Shown here piece by piece: positions 9,601 to 16,133 of a stretch of DNA of 64,000 nucleotides. Every line of letters starts with the position of its first letter. The first letter of the stretch is position 1. The DNA is from CAWCDJ01 sp963836015 (lineage in GTDB: Bacteria; Acidobacteriota; Terriglobia; Bryobacterales; Bryobacteraceae): assembly GCA_963836015.1 (NCBI GenBank), contig CAWIIF010000015.1, positions 248,001 to 312,000 on the forward strand, read 5' to 3'. The position numbers and the translations under genes are program-made. The notes beneath the pieces are model-generated. The model was not told where the DNA came from and did no database searches. It worked only from the letters and a program-made list of their open reading frames with translations.

Positions 9601-9972
9601 GTGAGCGGCTCTACCTCTACCGGAACACGCCGCGCCGATTATCTCGGTGGCAATATCTACGCCTCATCCGGCCAGAATGTCAACAACTGGCTGAACAAGG
9701 CCGCTTTCGCAACCGCTTCCGCGGGCGCCTGGGGCAACTCCGGGATCAACATCGTGGAGGGTCCCGGCTTGCAGTCCTACGATCTCTCGCTCGCCAAGCA
9801 TTTCAATCTCACCGAGCGCGTCAACCTGCGGTTCCAGGCCGATTTTTACAACGCTCCGAACGTAGCTAACTTCAGCGGCTTGAACACGACGATCACGAGC
9901 AGTGCCTTCGGCACCATCTCGAGCGCGTATCCTCCGCGTCAGATCCAGCTTGCACTGAAGCTCGCGTTCTGA
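6679..9972 (+). CDS. Oar-like TonB-dependent receptor (first of three)
   Basis: A 1097-residue outer-membrane receptor. Residues 1-28 form a signal peptide ending SFAQ. They are followed by a carboxypeptidase-regulatory-like beta-sandwich (about 30-115; GTVTDLSDASIGDAKITV and later RTATTEANGYYTV). Next come a plug domain (about 130-240, with the GTN.FHGGAFEFFRNN segment) and a long beta-barrel that ends in the outer-membrane signature phenylalanine (LALKLAF). AGGAGG precedes ATG 6679 at good spacing. The upstream 161-base gap (6518-6678) is AT-richer and holds no gene; the promoter must lie there. The family is hugely expanded in Acidobacteriota and probably imports oligomeric carbon sources. 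The ligand is unknown. Confidence 0.85.
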   Translation: MFTNRAVVRYAAALVLCAAVLTLPSFAQTSMGRISGTVTDLSDASIGDAKITVVNVDTRATRTATTEANGYYTVTNLPIGKYTVDIAREGFKSESRSGITISADARVTVDFKLGVGNLQQTVEVTAVQTEQVNAVSGEVSRVIDSHQVDNLTMNGRNYVQLMTMVPGAIVTNPDQFSTTTSLASNNQTINGNRADSNNLTVDGAYNSVAGSNSSLVNNVSPDFIQEVKLQTSNFSAEYGRFSGPAFNIMTKSGTNQFHGGAFEFFRNNDLDARNFFAAQKTALRFNNFGYDVGGAIKKDKLFFFAGEEWKRLRQQQNPTRVTVPTSALLSGDFSGQAQLFYPGTKNPIPGNNISSLMTTDGTAIAKVYSVMSNQSGATFINQPTANNLTLYPLNPLNFREDILRLDYRINDKHSLYGRWLQDANSLLDPFGTFSSSNLNTTPTNRNRPGESYLVSETWVASPRIVNEAHVNATWVSQHILPAGNTWQRSTYGFQYPQLYPGGWFPDGIPQVSITNYANFQGPNFALMSPSTDIGLSDTLTLLIGSHTLKAGVTVVRDRVDQNGRPAYTGNISFNASGNPNTTGNALADALIGNFRTYTEASADPVGFFRFTQPMAFVQDSWKVSRKLSIELGLRYEYVEPMYTQGNNMATFVPALFNRAQAVTMTTSGTVVPGSGNPYNGLIRAGDGVPTDQQGRVPGSTSAFFQSIPAGAQRGLYNSASTFGPRVGFAYSFDDQTVIRGGFGMFYNRPEGNLTFSQVNLPPILQITEFDNGNLANPAGGVAANTLPVGSISAIDPNLKAAYVEQFSLGVQRQLPKAIFVEVSGVGGLGRHLLREPNINFPNLSLVAANPSYNTNYFAPYPGYTTLQEYLSDATSNYYALQTFVSKRAGNVLFTGSYTWSKALGDASGEGDNSENYLNRHFNYGPTSFDRRHAFVATFTWELPKLRQANAVVRNVAGSWQVSGVIRLQTGPYATVSGSTSTGTRRADYLGGNIYASSGQNVNNWLNKAAFATASAGAWGNSGINIVEGPGLQSYDLSLAKHFNLTERVNLRFQADFYNAPNVANFSGLNTTITSSAFGTISSAYPPRQIQLALKLAF

Positions 9973-9992
9973 CAGAGCGAACCTCATCGGAG

Positions 9993-10026
9993 TAGGGCCG
10001 GCGTTCCCGGCCCTATTTCTTTTTCT
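9993..10026 (+). terminator. rho-independent terminator after the first receptor
   Basis: Stem TAGGGCCGG (9993-10001), loop 10002-10006, arm CCGGCCCTA (10007-10015), then a T-rich run to 10026. It ends the receptor transcript. Its 3' arm contains the stop codon of the convergent gene at 10013, and the T-run encodes that protein's lysine tail. Confidence 0.8.
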
Positions 10027-10231
10027 CGAGGTTCCAGAGCTGGCGGGAGAGGACCCGGCCGCAAAACGGGCAGTAATGCATGCCGGCGAACTGGTGGCGC
10101 TCCTCGCCAAAGACCAGGAAGTACTCGGTATCGATATCGGTAATGATGGTTCCGTTGGAGAGTTGATAGGGCTGGGCGTTGCGCACCAGGTCGCGGTCCA
10201 TCAGACGGTCCAGGTCGGGGCAGCAGCTCAT
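10013..10231 (-). CDS. small Cys-rich putative zinc-finger protein
   Basis: A 72-residue protein of unknown function. It starts MSCCPDL, has a YCPFCGR knuckle near residue 53, and ends in a run of lysines. The paired cysteines (CC near the start, CPFC later) could make one zinc site. Its ATG overlaps the TGA of the upstream ATPase gene as ATGA, so the two are translationally coupled and likely act together. The stop lies within the terminator of the convergent receptor gene. I do not recognise the family. Confidence 0.65.
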   Translation of the reverse strand: MSCCPDLDRLMDRDLVRNAQPYQLSNGTIITDIDTEYFLVFGEERHQFAGMHYCPFCGRVLSRQLWNLEKKK

Positions 10232-10827
10232 TGGATCGTGCTGGCTCCTTCCACGCCCATGTCGGTGGTGACGACGTTCCGGTTCACGTGACGGTCGAGG
10301 TTGATAACGTACGTTTCCGGCGCTTCGATCAGCACCGGCGAGTGGGTGGCGCAGATGATGCGGAACTGCTTTTGGTCGACCAGTTCTTTGAGCATTTTCA
10401 GAATGCGGCGCTGATTCGAGGTGGAGAGCGCCATCTCCGGCTCGTCGAGCAGGAGGATGGTGCCGTCGGGGAGTTGCGGAAAGCTTTCGCTGAAAAGCGA
10501 CAGCATGATCTGGCCGTGGCTGGCGATGCGCAGGAATTCGAGCATTTCGGGTTGGTTCTTGAACAGTTCGAGCTGTGTGCGGGGGTTGTGCTGCTCGGCG
10601 TCGAACAGGTAGCTGGGCCCGATGGTGACCTGGCCGGGATCGAGGCGGTAGATGTAGCCCTCCACCTGCTCCCCTTTGAGGGCGTAGTGGATGGAATGGA
10701 GGAGGGTGGATTTGCCGGAGCCGTTTTCTCCCTGCAGCATGACGAGGGGGTGTGACAGATCGACCACCATCGGCATGTGAAAGTTGAGGCGAGGGAAGAC
10801 GGGATGGGCCAGGATCTTCAAGTACAT
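10228..10827 (-). CDS. COG3910-like predicted ATPase (AAA/ABC-ATPase fold)
   Basis: A 199-residue stand-alone ATPase: Walker A GENGSGKST (about residue 33), a signature-like ASHGQ segment, Walker B TILLLDEPEMAL, and the switch histidine ATHSPVL. This layout matches the small predicted ATPases of COG3910, related to ABC/SMC heads and to nuclease-associated OLD ATPases but with no nuclease domain here. ATG 10827 begins the conserved region and follows a -10-like TATGCT (10836-10841) by eight bases. An ATG at 10878 would add 17 non-conserved residues. It is coupled to the Cys-rich protein downstream. Role unknown. Confidence 0.75.
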   Translation of the reverse strand: MYLKILAHPVFPRLNFHMPMVVDLSHPLVMLQGENGSGKSTLLHSIHYALKGEQVEGYIYRLDPGQVTIGPSYLFDAEQHNPRTQLELFKNQPEMLEFLRIASHGQIMLSLFSESFPQLPDGTILLLDEPEMALSTSNQRRILKMLKELVDQKQFRIICATHSPVLIEAPETYVINLDRHVNRNVVTTDMGVEGASTIQ

Positions 10828-10835
10828 AGGATCAC

Positions 10836-10841
10836 AGCATA
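10836..10841 (-). promoter_or_regulatory. -10-like TATGCT before the ATPase gene
   Basis: Reading leftward, TATGCT is followed by eight bases and then ATG 10827, with no Shine-Dalgarno sequence. The spacing matches other apparently leaderless starts in this window. Confidence 0.35.
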
Positions 10842-10913
10842 TCAGGCGCGGCCGGTGAGGCAGAACCGTAGCAGCCATGCTAAAATAAAGATTCCAATAC
10901 CTCTGAGGTTTTC

Positions 10914-11615
10914 GTGGCCAGAATCACCCGTAAAGAGCTAAAAACCGACAAGTTCGCCCTGGAAGTCGAACACACAGTCAACTTCTTCGAAGAGCACCAG
11001 AAGGAGATCATCCGCTACGGCGGAATCGGTCTGGTCGTGGTGGGACTGGTGATCGGCTGGATGATGTACTCCCGCCATCAGCACACCCTTCGGGAAGATG
11101 CCCTCTCGCGGGCGATCGATATTCAGGAATCGCCGGTCGGGCCGCCGCAACCGGGGCAAAACCGGAACTTCCCGACACAAGATTCCAAAGACCAGGCCGC
11201 CATTCAAGCCTTCTCCCAGTTGACGGCGGCATATCCGGGAAGCGCGGAAGCGGAGGTAGCGGAGTACTATTTAGGGTCGATCCGGGCCGACGAGGGAAAA
11301 CTCGCCGAGGCGGAGAAGAGCTTCAAGGAAGTGGCCGATAAGGGCGATGCGCGATACTCCTCACTAGCCAGGCTGTCGCTGGCCCAGATCTACTTCGCCG
11401 ACGGACGGGACGCACAGGGTGAAAGTGTGCTGCGCGACCTGATGGCCCATCCCACGCCGTTTGTCTCCAAGGAACAGGCAACCATTACGCTGGCGCGGTA
11501 CCTGGCGGCCAAGAAGCCGGCGGAAGCCAGGAAACTGCTCGATCCGCTGCGCAGCCAGCCCGGCGCCGTCGGACAGGTTGCCCTGTCGGTCTACGGCCAG
11601 CTTCCTCCGCAATAG
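10914..11615 (+). CDS. YfgM-like TPR protein with one membrane anchor
   Basis: A 233-residue protein starting at GTG 10914 behind TGAGG. It has a short basic cytoplasmic N-terminus, one transmembrane helix (about residues 39-58, RYGGIGLVVVGLVIGWMMY) and then tetratricopeptide-like helical repeats (AQIYFADGR.AQGESVLRDLM and neighbours). This is the YfgM/DUF2133 layout, whose Escherichia coli member is an ancillary SecYEG/PpiD partner in periplasmic folding. That role is inferred from the family and not shown here. dgt follows after 15 bases, suggesting one transcript. Confidence 0.78.
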   Translation: MARITRKELKTDKFALEVEHTVNFFEEHQKEIIRYGGIGLVVVGLVIGWMMYSRHQHTLREDALSRAIDIQESPVGPPQPGQNRNFPTQDSKDQAAIQAFSQLTAAYPGSAEAEVAEYYLGSIRADEGKLAEAEKSFKEVADKGDARYSSLARLSLAQIYFADGRDAQGESVLRDLMAHPTPFVSKEQATITLARYLAAKKPAEARKLLDPLRSQPGAVGQVALSVYGQLPPQ

Positions 11616-11630
11616 TTCGCCGCAGCTCTC

Positions 11631-12773
11631 ATGTTGAGCCGCCTGCGATTTCCGGTAGGGTGCAGCCGCGGGCGGGTATACCCGGAGCCGGAACATCCTT
11701 ATCGCAATGTCTTCCAGCGAGACCGCGACCGGGTGGTTCATTCGCGGGCCTTTCGCCGGCTGGAAGCCAAGACGCAGGTCTTCGCACCGGGGCTTTCCGA
11801 TCATTTCCGGAACCGTTTGACCCACACCATCGAGGTGGCGCAGATCGCCCGCACGGCTGCCAACGTTCTCCAGTTGGACGAAGACCTCACGGAAGCGCTG
11901 GCGCTGGCTCACGACATCGGCCATCCCCCGTTCGCACATGCCGGGGAGGAGGAACTCGACCGCCAGATGAAGCGCTTCGGGGAGCGTTTCGATCACAATC
12001 TGCACGCCCTGCGGATTGTGGAGAGCTTTGAGCAGCGATATGCGCGGTTTCCGGGGCTGAACCTGACCTTCGAGGTGCGCGAGGGCATCGTCAAGCATTC
12101 CCACGACTTCGGACCGGGCGAGGATCCGGAACTGGAGGTTTACCTGCCGGGAATGCGGCCCCCGCTCGAGGCGCAGTTGATCGACCTGGCGGACGAAATC
12201 GCCTACAACACAGCGGACCTGGATGACGCCTTTTCGGCTGGAATCCTGACGGCTGGGGACGCGGCGGATTCCGTGCCGCAGTACCTCGCGATATACGAAA
12301 CGATCGAGACGCAGTTCCCCGGCGCAACCCTCCGTGAGCGGTTTTACGAGAGCCTGCGGCAGTTGATCGACGTTCTGGTTTCCGGATTGATCGAAGGCAC
12401 CGTGGCGGCAGCCCGCGCGGCGGGCGTCGCCGATAGCGATGGAGTCCGGCGGTGCGAACGGCGGCTGGCGGCGATGACCGCCGAAGGAGCAGAGACCAGC
12501 CTCGCCCTCAAGCGATTCCTGCACGAGCGGGTCTACGACTCGGCCATGCTGGGGGAGGACCGGCGGCGCTCCATGTCGATGATCGGAGAGCTCTTCCGGT
12601 TCTTCCTGGCCAATCCGGACCGGCTGCCGGAGGCCTACCGTGACCAGGAGGCCGCCGGGCCGGCACACCGCGTGGTCTGCGACTACATTGCCGGCATGAC
12701 CGACGGATTTTTCCGCCGCACCTATCAACAACTGATCGGCGAGGCCGAAGGACCGGCTACTCTTCCATCGTAG
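11631..12773 (+). CDS. dgt: dGTP triphosphohydrolase-like HD protein
   Basis: A 380-residue HD-domain phosphohydrolase of the dGTPase family, which removes triphosphate from deoxynucleoside triphosphates. The family start (YRNVFQRDRDRVVHSRAFRRLEAKTQV), the first metal histidine in RLTHTIEVAQIAR, the HD pair in ALAHDIGHPPFAHAG and the distal aspartate in LADEIAYNTADLDDA are all present. Length fits the short dGTPase-like class. It follows the YfgM-like gene by 15 bases. Its last 17 bases overlap the convergent 50-residue gene. Confidence 0.92.
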   Translation: MLSRLRFPVGCSRGRVYPEPEHPYRNVFQRDRDRVVHSRAFRRLEAKTQVFAPGLSDHFRNRLTHTIEVAQIARTAANVLQLDEDLTEALALAHDIGHPPFAHAGEEELDRQMKRFGERFDHNLHALRIVESFEQRYARFPGLNLTFEVREGIVKHSHDFGPGEDPELEVYLPGMRPPLEAQLIDLADEIAYNTADLDDAFSAGILTAGDAADSVPQYLAIYETIETQFPGATLRERFYESLRQLIDVLVSGLIEGTVAAARAAGVADSDGVRRCERRLAAMTAEGAETSLALKRFLHERVYDSAMLGEDRRRSMSMIGELFRFFLANPDRLPEAYRDQEAAGPAHRVVCDYIAGMTDGFFRRTYQQLIGEAEGPATLPS

Positions 12774-12909
12774 CGAAGCTGGAAACCTCGGCTTCGCGGA
12801 CGCCGTACAGCTTCATGAGCTGGCGGCAAATCTCCTCTCCGATTCTCTGCGGCTGCTCGTCGGAATCGTGTTCCACTTCGACTTTGATGAATAGATTCGA
12901 TCGGCTCAT
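12757..12909 (-). CDS. 50-residue conserved-looking protein
   Basis: An open frame from ATG 12909 to TAG 12757 encodes 50 residues: MSRSNLFIKVEVEHD, then a helix-like stretch with GEEICRQLMKLYGVREAE and a final ATMEE. The strand-helix-strand character (alternating hydrophobics, charged helix with one Cys) and standard codon use suggest a real gene and not noise. It ends inside dgt (17-base convergent overlap) and diverges from the Cys-rich gene at 12945 with 35 bases between starts. I do not know its function. Confidence 0.6.
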   Translation of the reverse strand: MSRSNLFIKVEVEHDSDEQPQRIGEEICRQLMKLYGVREAEVSSFATMEE

Positions 12910-12931
12910 CGGCCCCTTTTTCCCTAACCTT

Positions 12932-12937
12932 TATACT
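12932..12937 (+). promoter_or_regulatory. -10-like TATACT just before the Cys-rich gene
   Basis: TATACT is followed by AAAAGGA and then ATG 12945. The hexamer ends seven bases before the start codon, so initiation would fall at or next to the ATG. The intervening AGGA is too close to act as a normal ribosome site. Confidence 0.45.
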
Positions 12938-12944
12938 AAAAGGA

Positions 12945-13583
12945 ATGGCTTGCGCGATTTGCGAAACGCGGCGCCCCAGGCGCTTCTGCCCCGGGGTGCG
13001 GGGCGATATCTGCTCGATCTGCTGCGGACAGGAGCGCGAGGTCACCGTGGATTGTCCATTCGAATGTGAATACCTGCAGGAGGCCCGGCGGCACGACAGG
13101 CCCGCAGCCACGGATCCGGCGCAGTGGCCCAACCAGGACCTCCAGGTTTCCGAGGAGTTTCTGGTGGACCACGAGGATCTGCTCATGGCTATGGGGCGAG
13201 CGCTGGCCGCCGCCGCCTTCGATGCCCCGGGGACAGTCGATTTCGACGCCCGGGAGGCCTTGGAGGGCTTGATTCGCACTCACCGTACGCTTGAAAGCGG
13301 GGTCTACTACGAGAGCGTCCCGCCCAATCCATTGGCGGCCAATGTATATCGAGGGGTGCAGGCAGGCGCCGCGGAATTCCGGCAGGCGGAGCAGCAGCGT
13401 CTGGGCATGTCGCGGACCCGCGACTCCGATGTCCTGCGCGTCCTGGCGTTTCTGCAGAGGGTGGAACTCGACAGGAACAATGGGCGGCGTCGAGGGCGTG
13501 CGTTTCTGGACGGGCTGCGGGGGCTCTACGAGGAAGCGCCCGCCCCGGGCGGCCCAGCTCCTTCATCGCTGATCTTGCCCTGA
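12945..13583 (+). CDS. Cys-rich N-terminal zinc-binding protein of unknown function
   Basis: A 212-residue cytosolic protein. Its first 45 residues hold nine cysteines (CAICETRR, FCPG, CSICCGQ, DCPFECEYL), enough for two zinc sites. The remainder is mainly helical with no recognisable domain (for example EEFLVDHEDLLMAMGRALAAAAFD). It lies between dgt and fliM, convergent with fliM; the two reading frames overlap by 58 bases at their 3' ends. The family is not recognised. The strong Cys cluster and full-length frame support a real gene. Confidence 0.7.
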   Translation: MACAICETRRPRRFCPGVRGDICSICCGQEREVTVDCPFECEYLQEARRHDRPAATDPAQWPNQDLQVSEEFLVDHEDLLMAMGRALAAAAFDAPGTVDFDAREALEGLIRTHRTLESGVYYESVPPNPLAANVYRGVQAGAAEFRQAEQQRLGMSRTRDSDVLRVLAFLQRVELDRNNGRRRGRAFLDGLRGLYEEAPAPGGPAPSSLILP

Positions 13584-14530
13584 GCGAGAGTCCGCCGCAC
13601 TTTCTCGATCAGGCAGGCTCTCTTCTTCCCGGTTGTGGCAACCTGGGCGGTGTATTTGGGGGTGCCGTTGACCAGGAGTTCGATTGAGCGCTCGAGCGGA
13701 TAATCGAAGATCAACAGGTGGCCTTCCTCCAGGCGCAGCAGGTCTCGCACGCTCAGCGTGGGACCCTGCAGCCGGGCTTCGATAGACAAGTTGCCTTCGC
13801 GGAGGAGCCGCAAGAGCCGTGCCTGCTCGGCAACGCTGGCTTGCGTTTTGCGCACCGACCACTGCTGATCGAACTTCTGGCGCATCATTTTGATAACGAT
13901 CGATGGCATGGCGATGTTCATCATGCCGACGCTCTCCCCGATTCGCACCTCGATTCCAATGGCCACGACTGCCTCGTTGGGCGCCAGCAGGTGGAGCAGT
14001 TGCGGCTCGGTCTCCATGGATTCGATGGTGAAATCCACCGAGGTCACGGATTTCCAGGCTTCCCGCAAGTCGTGCAGGATGATGCGAAACAAGCCGTCCA
14101 GCAGCTTTTGCTCGATTTCGGTGATGTCGCGCTGGATCGCCATGGAGGACTTGCCGGTGCCTCCGAGCAGCATCTCCAGAATCGGGAACACCAGCGACGG
14201 ATTGAGTTCGAGTATGCCGCTGCCGTCGTAGGGGCTTAGCCCGAGCGCCACGATGCAGGTGGGGGAAGGCAGGCCGTCGAGAAACTCCGCGTAGGACAGC
14301 TGCTCGACACTGACCAGATTCACCGTGAGGTAGGAGCGCAGGTAGGCGGACAGGCTGGAGACCAGGTTCCGCACGAAGGTATCGTGCAGCAAGTGGATGG
14401 CCCGAACCTGAGACTTTGGGATGCGATCGGGACGGCGGAAGTCGAAGCGGACCGCAGGGGTCTCCCTCTTGTGGTCCTGCATATTCTGGAAGACCGCATC
14501 GATTTCCTGCTGGGACAGTTGACGGCTCAC
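13526..14530 (-). CDS. fliM: flagellar motor switch protein FliM
   Basis: FliM sits in the C-ring of the flagellar motor and binds phospho-CheY to switch rotation. The N-terminal CheY-binding motif LSQQEIDAVF is followed by the CheC-like middle domain (GLSPYDGSGILELNPSLVF, LLGGTG) and a SpoA/FliN-like C-terminal domain (GPTLSVRDLLRLEEGHLLIFDYPLE). Length (334 residues) is standard. Translation starts at GTG 14530 behind AGGAG. A near-consensus sigma-28 promoter lies just upstream. No other flagellar structural gene is in the window. The 3' end overlaps the convergent Cys-rich gene by 58 bases. Confidence 0.95.
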   Translation of the reverse strand: MSRQLSQQEIDAVFQNMQDHKRETPAVRFDFRRPDRIPKSQVRAIHLLHDTFVRNLVSSLSAYLRSYLTVNLVSVEQLSYAEFLDGLPSPTCIVALGLSPYDGSGILELNPSLVFPILEMLLGGTGKSSMAIQRDITEIEQKLLDGLFRIILHDLREAWKSVTSVDFTIESMETEPQLLHLLAPNEAVVAIGIEVRIGESVGMMNIAMPSIVIKMMRQKFDQQWSVRKTQASVAEQARLLRLLREGNLSIEARLQGPTLSVRDLLRLEEGHLLIFDYPLERSIELLVNGTPKYTAQVATTGKKRACLIEKVRRTLAQGKISDEGAGPPGAGASS

Positions 14531-14550
14531 GATCCTGGCTCCTGGGCAGC

Positions 14551-14577
14551 TTATCGGCAGAATTCGGCAAAACCTTA
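14551..14577 (-). promoter_or_regulatory. sigma-28 (FliA) promoter for fliM
   Basis: Reading leftward: TAAGGTTT (14577-14570), an 11-base spacer, then GCCGATAA (14558-14551). The consensus is TAAAGTTT-N11-GCCGATAA, so the -35 matches at seven of eight positions, the -10 is perfect and the spacing exact. The fliM start codon is 20 bases downstream with AGGAG between. Confidence 0.85.
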
Positions 14578-14672
14578 GAGTTGCGGAAATCGGCGCAAAC
14601 CCGAAATTTTCGTGCCGCCAGTGTTAATGGAAGGGGCGACTTGTTCCGATGAATAGGGATGTAAGGAGCCGA

Positions 14673-15062
14673 ATGGAATCCGACGTATTGGTCGTGGACG
14701 ATTCAGCAGCGATCCGAAAGATCCTGCAACGGGTCTTGCGGCAGACCGGGATGGCAATCCGCACGATTCATGAAGCCGGGGACGGACAGGAGGCGCTGGA
14801 CCTTCTCAACGCCCACCGGGTCCAACTGGTTCTCACAGACATCAACATGCCAAAGATGGACGGCCTGCAACTGCTCGCGGCGATGAAGGCCTCGGATCGG
14901 TGGCGGGACGTCCCGGTGGTAATGATCACCACCGAGGGCGGCGAAATCAAAGTGGGCGAAGCCGTCAAGCTCGGCGCTGCGGGATACGTGCGAAAGCCGT
15001 TCACCGCCGATCAAATTAAGGAGAAGCTGGCAGGCATCCTCGAGCCGGCGCTTTCCTTATGA
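14673..15062 (+). CDS. cheY: CheY-like single-domain response regulator (first)
   Basis: A 129-residue receiver domain. ATG 14673 is used because AAGGAG precedes it and it begins the domain directly; ATG 14649 would add eight residues. The acidic pair DD (residues 9-10), phospho-acceptor D56 in LTDINMPKMDG, the TTE segment and lysine in YVRKPF are all present. It probably shuttles the phosphoryl group from CheA to FliM or serves as a sink. It opens the rightward chemotaxis operon, divergent from fliM, and overlaps cheX by ATGA. Confidence 0.9.
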   Translation: MESDVLVVDDSAAIRKILQRVLRQTGMAIRTIHEAGDGQEALDLLNAHRVQLVLTDINMPKMDGLQLLAAMKASDRWRDVPVVMITTEGGEIKVGEAVKLGAAGYVRKPFTADQIKEKLAGILEPALSL

Positions 15063-15580
15063 ACGTGCAAGATCTGATTGTCGAATGCATTCGTCAAGCG
15101 GCCGCGAACGTGTTCTCCACCATGCTGGGAGTGGAACTCGGCGAGGGGGCCGTTTCGATCGAGGCGGCGATGCCCGAGCCGAATGACGGCGTCGTATCGT
15201 TCATCGGGCTGGCCGGGGCCTGGGCCGGAACGGGCAGCGTAACCTGCTCGCCGTCTTTGGCATGCCGGATCTGCTCGCAGATGCTCATGACAGACAGCCA
15301 GTCAGTCAACGAAGAAGTTCTTGACGCCGTGGCGGAACTGACCAACATGATCCTCGGCAGCGTCAAGACCGATCTCGAACAACACCTGGGCCAGCTCGGC
15401 CTAAGCATTCCCACCGTGGTTTACGGCAGGAACTTCCGTACCAAGAGCGCCGGGAGCGCCGAGTGGATCGTGGTCCGGTTCACCTGGGAAGGCGAAGCCC
15501 TGCTCGTGAAGCTGTGTCTGGCTCCCAGCGAGCGCCCTCACCCGCACATCGCCGGCCACGCGTGTGCCCTGGACGTCTGA
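15059..15580 (+). CDS. cheX: CheX/CheC-type CheY-P phosphatase (first)
   Basis: A 173-residue CheC/CheX-family protein, which hydrolyses phospho-CheY. The active-site helix has the family E...N pattern (LDAVAELTNMILGSVK) followed by a conserved proline in LSIPTVVYG. Only one such helix is seen, as in CheX. ATGA overlap with cheY gives tight coupling of substrate and phosphatase. A second cheY-cheX pair recurs later in this operon. Confidence 0.82.
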   Translation: MNVQDLIVECIRQAAANVFSTMLGVELGEGAVSIEAAMPEPNDGVVSFIGLAGAWAGTGSVTCSPSLACRICSQMLMTDSQSVNEEVLDAVAELTNMILGSVKTDLEQHLGQLGLSIPTVVYGRNFRTKSAGSAEWIVVRFTWEGEALLVKLCLAPSERPHPHIAGHACALDV

Positions 15581-15602
15581 AGTCGATTTCATTGGAGAGA
15601 AC

Positions 15603-16121
15603 ATGCCACCAACAATTCTGGCAACCACCGATACGGCAGCGCCCGCGAGCGACACTCGCCCGGGTAAATACCTGACCTTTCAACTGGCGAGCGAAGAATT
15701 CGGCATTCGCGTACTGAAAGTCCGGGAAATCATGGGTCTTCAGGACATCACTGCTGTTCCGCAGACTCCCTCGCACATCAAGGGCGTGATCAATCTCCGG
15801 GGCAAAGTGATTCCGGTGATCGACCTGCGCCTGAAGTTCAACCTCCCTGCGGCCGAATACACACAGCGGACCTGCATCATCGTGACCCAGGTACAGGGGG
15901 ATTCGGGCACGCTGCTGATGGGGATCGTCGTCGATGGGGTCTCCGAGGTTCTGAACCTGACCGCGGCTGAGATCGAGGATACTCCGGACTTCGGCGAGGA
16001 CGTCTCCGGGCGTTACCTGCTGGGCATGGCCAAGGTGAAGGGCAAAGTCAAAATCCTGCTGGATATCGATAGTGTCCTTTCCGCACAGGAGATACACGGC
16101 CTGGGCTCGATCGGGCATTAG
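15603..16121 (+). CDS. cheW: chemotaxis adaptor CheW
   Basis: A 172-residue SH3-like adaptor that links receptor to CheA. The start is ATG 15603 behind GGAGAG. Typical segments are present: YLTFQLASEEFGIRVLKVREIMG, AVPQTPSHIKGVINLRGKVIPVIDL and the late VKGKVKILLDIDSVLS. It lies 12 bases before the mcp gene. Confidence 0.95.
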   Translation: MPPTILATTDTAAPASDTRPGKYLTFQLASEEFGIRVLKVREIMGLQDITAVPQTPSHIKGVINLRGKVIPVIDLRLKFNLPAAEYTQRTCIIVTQVQGDSGTLLMGIVVDGVSEVLNLTAAEIEDTPDFGEDVSGRYLLGMAKVKGKVKILLDIDSVLSAQEIHGLGSIGH

Positions 16122-16133
16122 GAGCTATTCGAC

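Noticed and set aside
14449..14672. A sigma-28 promoter for the rightward che operon
   Set aside because: A CCGATGA-like sequence occurs near 14645 but has no matching -35 at the required distance.
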